From the NCBI GenBank assembly GCA_004347865.1, contig QNUZ01000048.1:1-11453 (forward strand): a DNA stretch of 11,453 nucleotides, given 5' to 3'. Origin of the DNA: Archaeoglobi archaeon. GTDB taxonomy: Archaea; Halobacteriota; Archaeoglobi; Archaeoglobales; Archaeoglobaceae. This document shows, one piece after another, positions 1-4,827 of this stretch. Position 1 is the stretch's first letter. Every line of letters begins with the position of its first letter. The notes beneath the pieces were generated by a model. That model saw nothing but the letters and a program-made list of their open reading frames with translations, searched no databases and was not told the origin of the DNA. A program made the position numbers and the translations under genes.

Positions 1-317
1 CCTTCAGCATAACTGAAATTGAGTTTTTCCCGAGCCTCGTCGACAACAAGACAGCCTTCGACTTCGTTCACTTCCGCGGATTTTTGGGGAGGCTGATGAA
101 GTTTTACTTCATCTGGGATGCAATAGACGCTATCGTCGCAAGTCCCCTCGTTTTGGACATATCAAGACTTCTGCTTTTAGCCAAGAAAAAAGATGTCGGC
201 GGGGTTGTTAGGGAACTGGCCTTCTTTTTCAAAAGCCCTATGGAGTGCGAGGTTGTTAACACGCATGAGCAGTTTGAAATCCTCAAAAAGTGGTTCATTC
301 AGCTCACAAGAGCGTAG
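1..317 (+). CDS. ino1: myo-inositol-1-phosphate synthase, C-terminal part (5' end outside window)
   Basis: The frame is open from base 3 to the TAG at 315-317, giving about 104 C-terminal residues; the internal TTG at 84 is not the start. The enzyme converts glucose 6-phosphate to inositol 1-phosphate with NAD in the cytoplasm, feeding archaeal inositol phospholipids and, in hyperthermophiles, di-myo-inositol phosphate. Visible family traits are FRGFLGRLMKFYFIWDAIDA, then a segment ASPLVLDISRLLLLAKK and the C-terminal AFFFKSPM followed by NTHEQFEILKKWF. This agrees closely with the archaeal enzyme's tail as I remember it from Archaeoglobus (AF1794). The NAD-binding N-terminal half lies outside the window. 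Its last 19 bases overlap the 3' end of lon on the opposite strand. The assignment rests on remembered similarity of the tail only. Confidence 0.8.
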   Translation, partial: FSITEIEFFPSLVDNKTAFDFVHFRGFLGRLMKFYFIWDAIDAIVASPLVLDISRLLLLAKKKDVGGVVRELAFFFKSPMECEVVNTHEQFEILKKWFIQLTRA

Positions 318-2170
318 GAGCTTTCTTTGAATTTTTCGATCAACCTTATCTTTTTCTCGCTGTCTGCCAAGGCGTGTTCGAGCACATCTTCGATCCTGGA
401 TACGGGAATTATCTCGATCTTGCCTTCATGTTCGGCATCGAGCAAAACGTCGTCCGAGTTTCCTTTGGGGATTATCACCTTTTTCAGTCCCGCCTGAATA
501 GCAGCCTCTATTTTCTGGGTCACCCCGCCCACGGGAAGCACATCCCCTCTTACGGAAAGGCTTCCAGTCATCGCTATGGACTGATCAACAGGGATGTTCT
601 CTATTGCCGAAATAACTGCTGTAGCCACGCTTATGCTTGCAGAGTCCCCTTCTACACCTTCATAGGTGCCTACAAACTGAATGTGAACGTCGTAATTTGA
701 AATATCCTTTCCGATGATCTTTTTTATGATCGCTGATACGTTCATCACGGCCTCTCTTGCTATTTCCTGAAGCCTTCCTGTGGCGATCACTTTTCCACCA
801 GATTTGCTCATTGCCGGCGTTATTTCGGCTATTATCGGCAGAACAATACCTGCAGACTCTCCAATAACTGCCAGACCGTTTACTCTGCCAACCTCATAGC
901 CTTCGGACAAGAAAAGCCTGTAATCTTTTCTTCTCTCGATGTATTTATCTGCAAGCTGTTCTTCGACAGTTTTCGCAATTTTCTTCGCCTTTAGCACGTG
1001 TTCGAGTCTTACAATCTCGGCCCCCTCACTTTTTGCTATGTCTCCAGCAGTTCTTATCAGGCCTCCGAGCTCCCTGAGCCTGAGTGTTAGGTGGTTTCTC
1101 CTTCCGGCCCTTCTCATGGCCTCCCTTATGATTTCAGCTACAGCGAATTTGTCGAAATGCGGGATCTTCCCGTCTTTCGCGATTTCCTGGGCAACGAATC
1201 TGACAAGCTTCTGCCTGTTTTCGGGTGTGTCTGGCATCGTATCGTTCATGTATACTTCGTATCCGTAGCCCTCTATTCTGCTTCGCAGAGCAGGGTGCAT
1301 GCCCATAAGGGCATCGAGGTTTCCTGCTGCAACTAGAATGAAGTCGCAGGGTACAGGTTCTGTTCGAACCATTGCACCGCTGCTTCTTTCGCTCTGTCCG
1401 GTTATCGGGAATTTCTTGTCCTGCAAAGCGGTGAGCAGTTTTTGCTGGGATTCGATTGTCAGGGTGTTAATCTCGTCTATGTATAGCACACCCTTGTGGG
1501 CCCTGTGAATCGCTCCGGCCTCAACCCTCTCGTGTGCTGGGGTCTCAAGCCCGCCGCTTTGGAAGGGATCGTGGCGAACATCGCCAAAGAGGGCCCCAGC
1601 GTGGGCTCCAGTTGCGTCTTCAAATGGCGCAGTCTTTCTTTCTGAGTTATCGACCAGAAGCTTTGGTACGTTTCGCTCTTCTCTCGGCATGAAATATCTC
1701 GAGACCATGAGAAGCAGTATTCCTGCAATCAGACCCCAGATGAAGTTCTTTGGGTCCATTATTACGACGTAAAGAACGACCATGAAAATCAGGGTGAATA
1801 TCATGAGATTTCTTGCCTGTGTCTTCTTTATCGCCTCTTCCTTGTAGGCTTCGACGATTTCACGGCCTTTTCCTGCAGGTACAATCTTGATCTTTGGCTG
1901 GTTTGGATCCTGCGGGTTTGGATAGACTAGAATATCTTCGAGCTCTTCTTTTGGAAGAAGTTCTGCCATGGCCTTTGCGAGCATGGATTTTCCGGTTCCC
2001 GGAGAACCTATGAGCATCACGTGTCTTTTCTGAACTGCCGCCTTTTTTATAGCCTCTACGGCATGATCTTGACCGATAACCTGATCGATCAGTCTTTCGG
2101 GTACTTTTATATCCCTTGTATCCTCGAATTCCAAACCACCCAGCAGATCTTTTACTTCTTCCATCTCCAT
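299..2170 (-). CDS. lonB: Archaeal membrane-bound ATP-dependent Lon protease (LonB)
   Basis: This is the 623-residue membrane-anchored AAA+ protease that degrades misfolded and regulatory proteins at the cytoplasmic face of archaeal membranes. In order: Walker A GSPGTGKS (55-62); two membrane segments inserted in the AAA+ module (about 122-137 and 143-160), the mark of archaeal LonB; Walker B GVLYIDEINTL (227-237); a sensor region ILVAAGN (278-284); a likely arginine finger in RSRIEGYG (296-303); and a C-terminal protease domain with catalytic Ser510 in EGDSAS and Lys553 in TQKIEAA. These positions are one off the A. fulgidus Ser509/Lys552 pair, and the length is nearly the same. The bacterial Lon N-terminal substrate domain is absent, as expected. 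The ATG at 2168-2170 follows AAAGGAAT with a 9-base gap from AGGA; a second ATG two codons later is less well spaced. It is the third gene after lsm and the wHTH gene, 27 bases from the latter. Confidence 0.97.
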   Translation of the reverse strand: MEMEEVKDLLGGLEFEDTRDIKVPERLIDQVIGQDHAVEAIKKAAVQKRHVMLIGSPGTGKSMLAKAMAELLPKEELEDILVYPNPQDPNQPKIKIVPAGKGREIVEAYKEEAIKKTQARNLMIFTLIFMVVLYVVIMDPKNFIWGLIAGILLLMVSRYFMPREERNVPKLLVDNSERKTAPFEDATGAHAGALFGDVRHDPFQSGGLETPAHERVEAGAIHRAHKGVLYIDEINTLTIESQQKLLTALQDKKFPITGQSERSSGAMVRTEPVPCDFILVAAGNLDALMGMHPALRSRIEGYGYEVYMNDTMPDTPENRQKLVRFVAQEIAKDGKIPHFDKFAVAEIIREAMRRAGRRNHLTLRLRELGGLIRTAGDIAKSEGAEIVRLEHVLKAKKIAKTVEEQLADKYIERRKDYRLFLSEGYEVGRVNGLAVIGESAGIVLPIIAEITPAMSKSGGKVIATGRLQEIAREAVMNVSAIIKKIIGKDISNYDVHIQFVGTYEGVEGDSASISVATAVISAIENIPVDQSIAMTGSLSVRGDVLPVGGVTQKIEAAIQAGLKKVIIPKGNSDDVLLDAEHEGKIEIIPVSRIEDVLEHALADSEKKIRLIEKFKESSYALVS

Positions 2171-2197
2171 AATTAGTATTCCTTTAAGTTAAAATAT

Positions 2198-2581
2198 CTA
2201 TCCAAACTTACACACCTTTAAAAACCATACTTCAAGCTTTAAACATCGTTCAGCCTCACATTCGAGCTCCAAACAACCGTAGCAGGGAGGAAGCTTTGCG
2301 ACTCGTTCCATTCTGTCCATTACTGTCTTCAAATCCAGTTTTTCCTCCTCTAATTTTTTCTCCTCGAATTTTGAAGAAACGATCTTGAAAGTTTTAACGC
2401 CGTCGACCACGACCTCGACCCTTCGGATCAAACCCTCCTTTTCCAGCTTTCTGAGAATTCTGGAGCATTTGCTGCTGTCTATTTTAAGCTCTTTCCAAAG
2501 GTCTTTCTGTAAAATCTCACCTTTCTGGTCAAGTATTTTCAAAATCTCTTCTCTGGTATCTACAATCTGGAAATCGGTCAT
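2198..2581 (-). CDS. Winged-helix protein with C-terminal four-cysteine motif (TFE-beta/RPC39-like)
   Basis: The 127-residue protein has an N-terminal winged helix-turn-helix (about 8-70; DLWKELKIDSSKCSRILRKL looks like the recognition region and VEVVVDGVKTFKIV like the wing), a charged linker (71-85) and a C-terminal motif C100-x2-C103-x4-C108-x4-C113 followed by a tryptophan (W119). The tail resembles the [4Fe-4S] tail of RNA polymerase III subunit RPC39 and archaeal TFE-beta, where four cysteines are followed by a short helix containing Trp. TFE-beta pairs with TFE-alpha to help open promoters, so a general transcription role is plausible; a local DNA-binding regulator is the alternative. 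Its ATG shares four bases (ATGA, 2578-2581) with the lsm stop, so translation is probably coupled to lsm; no clear Shine-Dalgarno motif is seen. The cofactor and function are inferred, not shown. Confidence 0.85.
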   Translation of the reverse strand: MTDFQIVDTREEILKILDQKGEILQKDLWKELKIDSSKCSRILRKLEKEGLIRRVEVVVDGVKTFKIVSSKFEEKKLEEEKLDLKTVMDRMERVAKLPPCYGCLELECEAERCLKLEVWFLKVCKFG

Positions 2582-2799
2582 TCTTGTGGCTTTATGATCA
2601 CTACGTTGTTGCCTCTGAGTACTATTTCTCCAAGATTTCTCAGTTTTTCATCCCCCTTGTATTCCATCGCGTTTGTCAGGAAGAGGTTCATGTACTCGTC
2701 CACGCCCTCCAGCTTTCCCACCAGTTCGTGTTCTTCGCCCTTCATTTCCACCCTGATCACTTTTCCGATGAGTGACTTCACCATTTGATTCGGTAGCAA
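2578..2799 (-). CDS. Archaeal Sm-like RNA-binding protein (LSm)
   Basis: This 73-residue protein has the two Sm motifs: Sm1 with the strand pattern GKVIRVEMKGEEHELVGKLE, then GVDEYMNLFLTNA, where the D-x-x-MN loop binds uracil; and Sm2 in LGEIVLRGNNVVII, where RGNN is the second nucleotide-binding loop. Family members form hexa- or heptameric rings on U-rich RNA and act in RNA stability and processing. It closely resembles A. fulgidus Sm2 (AF0362) as I remember it, including the LPNQMVK start. I chose the TTG at 2797-2799 because a full GGAGGTGAT lies just before it, with 8 bases between GGAGG and TTG. An in-frame GTG at 2806-2808 lies inside that Shine-Dalgarno motif, and the ATG at 2782-2784 is 23 bases away from GGAGG. 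It is the first gene of the lsm-wHTH-lon operon. Confidence 0.95.
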   Translation of the reverse strand: MLPNQMVKSLIGKVIRVEMKGEEHELVGKLEGVDEYMNLFLTNAMEYKGDEKLRNLGEIVLRGNNVVIIKPQE

Positions 2800-2803
2800 C
2801 TCT

Positions 2804-2812
2804 ATCACCTCC
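2804..2812 (-). promoter_or_regulatory. Strong Shine-Dalgarno motif of lsm
   Basis: Read on the minus strand the bases are GGAGGTGAT, fully complementary to the usual archaeal 16S 3' end (AUCACCUCC). The position fixes the lsm start at the TTG 8 bases after GGAGG and rules out the GTG that lies within the motif. Confidence 0.75.
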
Positions 2813-2819
2813 CAAAGTG

Positions 2820-2834
2820 AAAAAAGTATATATC
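2820..2834 (+). promoter_or_regulatory. BRE/TATA promoter of the epimerase gene
   Basis: The purine run AAAAAAG (BRE-like) is followed by TATATATC at about 2827-2834. A start of transcription 26-27 bases downstream falls at about 2856-2858, on the ATG, so the mRNA is probably leaderless. It sits between the lsm ribosome binding site and the oppositely directed lsm TATA box. Confidence 0.5.
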
Positions 2835-2840
2835 AACTAC

Positions 2841-2850
2841 CTATAAAAGC
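2841..2850 (-). promoter_or_regulatory. TATA box of the lsm-wHTH-lon operon
   Basis: On the minus strand the sequence reads GCTTTTATAG. With the usual 26-27 bases from box centre to transcription start, the transcript would begin near 2818, leaving a leader of about 19 bases that includes the Shine-Dalgarno motif. Inferred from spacing and base composition only. Confidence 0.45.
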
Positions 2851-2857
2851 TTTGCTG

Positions 2858-3766
2858 ATGATTCTTGTAACCGGTGGAGCGGGCTTCATTGGCAGCCACT
2901 TGGTGGACAGGCTTGTCGAGTTGGACAAGGTTGTTGTTCTTGACAATCTTTCGAGTGGCAGAAGGGAGTTTGTAAACGAAGAGGCTGAGATTCACATCGT
3001 CGATCTGGCAGAAGATCCGATTGAAAATTTTTTAAGGGGTGCTGACGAGGTTTGGCATTTGGCGGCAAATCCCGACGTCAGGATCGGATCAGAAAAACCG
3101 GAGGAAATCTACAGGAACAACGTTTTGGCAACTTACAGACTCCTGGAAGCAATGAGGAAGGTCGGAGTTAGAAAAATCATTTTTACATCGACTTCAACTG
3201 TTTACGGTGAGGCTAAACAGATCCCCACTCCTGAGGATTGTCCGGCCCATCCGATAAGCATTTACGGAGCATCCAAACTTGCCTGCGAAGCGCTGATTGA
3301 ATCGTATTGCCATACATTCGATTTTCAGGCATACATATACAGATTTGCCAATGTAATCGGGAAAAGGAGCACTCACGGTGTTGTTTACGACTTCATAAAG
3401 AAGCTGAGGTATAATCCCCACGAACTCGAAATTTTGGGAAACGGGGAGCAGAACAAATCCTACATTTACATAGAAGACTGTGTTTCAGCCATTTTTTGCG
3501 GTTTGAATGCAGAAGAAAAAGTGAATATATTCAACATAGGCTCTGAGGATCAGATTAGAGTTAGAAGAATAGCGGAGATAGTTTCAGAGGAAATGGGATT
3601 AAATCCGAGGTTTAGATTCACCGGTGGTGATAGGGGCTGGAAGGGGGACGTGCCGGTAATGCTGCTTTCTGTGGAAAAGCTGAAGGCACTAGGATGGAGG
3701 CCGAAATTTAGGAGTGAGGAGGCAGTAAGAAAGGCAGTCAGGGATTTATTAGAGGATGAGAACTGA
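2858..3766 (+). CDS. NAD-dependent nucleotide-sugar epimerase/dehydratase (GalE-like, extended SDR)
   Basis: The 302-residue protein is an extended short-chain dehydrogenase/reductase acting on a UDP- or other nucleotide-bound sugar, probably for surface glycans or protein glycosylation. It has the Rossmann glycine motif VTGGAGFIGSH (4-14), an acidic residue after beta-2 (VVLDNLSSG, Asp29) that favours NAD over NADP, the HLAANPDV region (67-74), FTSTSTVYG (109-117, with Thr112 at the catalytic Ser/Thr position) and the catalytic YGASK (Tyr136, Lys140). The C-terminal substrate half includes RFANVIG and a YIYIEDC segment (203-208) typical of the family. I chose ATG 2858 because the protein then begins directly with the Rossmann strand and fits a leaderless transcript; a TTG two codons earlier (2852) is possible. 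The exact substrate cannot be told from sequence. The last 18 bases overlap the convergent membrane protein gene. Confidence 0.92.
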   Translation: MILVTGGAGFIGSHLVDRLVELDKVVVLDNLSSGRREFVNEEAEIHIVDLAEDPIENFLRGADEVWHLAANPDVRIGSEKPEEIYRNNVLATYRLLEAMRKVGVRKIIFTSTSTVYGEAKQIPTPEDCPAHPISIYGASKLACEALIESYCHTFDFQAYIYRFANVIGKRSTHGVVYDFIKKLRYNPHELEILGNGEQNKSYIYIEDCVSAIFCGLNAEEKVNIFNIGSEDQIRVRRIAEIVSEEMGLNPRFRFTGGDRGWKGDVPVMLLSVEKLKALGWRPKFRSEEAVRKAVRDLLEDEN

Positions 3767-4447
3767 GAATAGCACCGCAAAAATCCCGGTAAGGAATATC
3801 CCGTCGAAAGTTCCGGCACCCCCGATGCTTATGACACCGTAACCTATTTGCCCCACCTCTCTCAGATGCAGTATGTCTGCACCAAATACGGTTGAGATAA
3901 CTCCGACTATGAATGAAAGCTTCGGCAACAGTGTAAGCGGCGCTCCGGAGAGGATCAGGACAGTGTAGCTTAAGACCGTGGCTACTATCGGCGGGATCAA
4001 CATAGGAACTACGATGCCAACTCCGACGACAGGTCTGGCAAATGAGTAGATTATGAGGGACGATAATAGGAGGGCCGCAGCCACTAGAATGGGTAAAATT
4101 AAACCACAGATATCGATTAGAAGCTTTACCGAAAGTATAAGAGGTATAACGCATCCGCCGAGATTCACTGCTATGATAAGCTTCTCTTTCGTTCTGATGG
4201 AGTATATGAATCCGAAAATTTCGTATCTTCGAATGAGCTCGATTCCTCTCCTTTCATATAGTGGAATGTTAATGAGGCTGCCAAATACGACCATTCCTAG
4301 CAATAGCAGCGCCTTTTCGCTATCAACCCCGAATAGAAGCCTGAATACCGCTGAACCGGTGAAAACAAAGATAAATACCAAAAAGGGAAGAACAATGAGA
4401 ATTAAAAATAGGGGGAAGATTATTGGAGGGAAGATGTAGTCCCTCAC
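3749..4447 (-). CDS. DUF1614-family multi-pass membrane protein
   Basis: With a GTG start at 4445-4447 the protein is 232 residues, almost entirely hydrophobic, with about six or seven membrane segments (roughly 5-29, 46-64, 88-108, 112-136, 139-166, 175-195, 213-232). The segments FGADILHL (188-195) and SIGGAGTFDGIFLTG (207-221) recall the DUF1614/COG4089 family, whose function is not known to me. The acidic residues within membrane segments (Asp191 and Asp215) could matter for transport or catalysis, but this is a guess. The GTG overlaps the PRC-barrel stop as GTGA (4444-4447), implying translational coupling and linked function. The frame stays open up to 4501, but that stretch reads hydrophilic and lies within the PRC-barrel gene, so the longer version is unlikely. 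The 3' end overlaps the epimerase gene by 18 bases. Confidence 0.83.
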   Translation of the reverse strand: MRDYIFPPIIFPLFLILIVLPFLVFIFVFTGSAVFRLLFGVDSEKALLLLGMVVFGSLINIPLYERRGIELIRRYEIFGFIYSIRTKEKLIIAVNLGGCVIPLILSVKLLIDICGLILPILVAAALLLSSLIIYSFARPVVGVGIVVPMLIPPIVATVLSYTVLILSGAPLTLLPKLSFIVGVISTVFGADILHLREVGQIGYGVISIGGAGTFDGIFLTGIFAVLFSVLIL

Positions 4448-4686
4448 GCTCTCAACTTCTTCTTGTCTATCACGATGTAATCTTTGAGAGCATGGACACA
4501 CTCAAAGGGGATTATGTACATGTCTTCCTCCTTTCTAATCTCGGGTATCTCGTTTGTGGGCTTTACAACCAGATTTACCAGAGCCCCGGTTTTAAAATCC
4601 ACAGTTATATTGTAGAGAGTTCCAACAACTGTCCCGTCAGTTAAAACAACCGTTTTTCTTGAAAGACTTCTTGCCGGAATCTTCAT
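4444..4686 (-). CDS. PRC-barrel domain protein
   Basis: The 80-residue protein is a single PRC-barrel, a small beta-barrel found in photosynthetic reaction centre H subunits, in the RNA maturation factor RimM and in many short archaeal proteins. Visible marks are the opening IPARSLSRKTVVLTDGTVVG, the strand pair LYNITVDFKTGALVNLVVKP, and the late IIPFECVHALKDYIVID. Such proteins usually bind another protein or RNA; the exact partner is unknown. ATG 4684-4686 is preceded by AAGGTGAT four bases away; an in-frame upstream ATG would add 22 residues outside the domain and starts before the promoter. The gene is coupled to the DUF1614 gene by a GTGA overlap, so the barrel may dock on the cytoplasmic side of that membrane protein (inference). 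Confidence 0.88.
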   Translation of the reverse strand: MKIPARSLSRKTVVLTDGTVVGTLYNITVDFKTGALVNLVVKPTNEIPEIRKEEDMYIIPFECVHALKDYIVIDKKKLRA

Positions 4687-4690
4687 TCTG

Positions 4691-4697
4691 ATCACCT
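4691..4697 (-). promoter_or_regulatory. Ribosome binding site of the PRC-barrel gene
   Basis: AGGTGAT on the minus strand, four bases before the ATG at 4686, matches the extended archaeal anti-Shine-Dalgarno sequence and supports the shorter start. Confidence 0.6.
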
Positions 4698-4718
4698 TTT
4701 TTGTTGTGTTAGCGAAAA

Positions 4719-4730
4719 AAATATAAATAT
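4719..4730 (-). promoter_or_regulatory. TATA box of the PRC-barrel/DUF1614 operon
   Basis: Minus-strand ATATTTATATTT with an upstream GGCAAAA-type BRE. A transcription start 26-27 bases downstream is at about 4698, giving a short leader with the ribosome binding site. Inferred from spacing. Confidence 0.5.
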
Positions 4731-4755
4731 TTTGCCTACGAAGAGGGAACATCGC

Positions 4756-4793
4756 TTTTTTATAGCAAATTGATATTTTTTATAACAAATTGA
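4756..4793 (+). repeat. Tandem 18-base direct repeat (20-base period) in the divergent promoter region
   Basis: TTTTTATAGCAAATTGAT (4756-4773) recurs as TTTTTATAACAAATTGAT (4776-4793), differing at one base and offset by exactly 20 bases, or two helical turns. A weaker ATTATAAATAAA follows at 4796. The repeat lies between the PRC-barrel and beta-propeller genes and upstream of the propeller start. It could be a tandem operator or a duplicated TATA element. Confidence 0.8.
4776..4786 (+). promoter_or_regulatory. Probable TATA box of the beta-propeller gene
   Basis: TTTTTATAAC in the second repeat copy would place transcription start at about 4807, giving a leader of about 21 bases containing AAGGAG (4811-4816), 11 bases before the ATG. 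The other TATA-like stretch, TTATAAATA at about 4797-4805, would give a leaderless mRNA instead and would waste the AAGGAG. The choice between them is open. Confidence 0.4.
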
Positions 4794-4827
4794 TTAATTA
4801 TAAATAAAAAAAGGAGAAACTAACCAT

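Noticed and set aside
84..317. Short complete gene starting at TTG 84
   Set aside because: The frame is open to the window edge and the residues upstream continue the inositol-phosphate synthase pattern, so it is the end of a longer gene.
290..700. Plus-strand open frame of 136 codons opposite lon
   Set aside because: It lies wholly antisense to the conserved LonB protease domain, has odd composition and no promoter or homology; it is a shadow frame.
3738..4154. Minus-strand open frame of 138 codons overlapping DUF1614
   Set aside because: It is out of frame with the clear membrane protein on the same strand and reads as low-quality, Ser/Arg/His-rich sequence.
4448..4501. N-terminal extension of the DUF1614 protein to 4501
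   Set aside because: The extra residues are hydrophilic, lie inside the PRC-barrel gene, and the GTGA overlap gives a standard coupled start at 4447.
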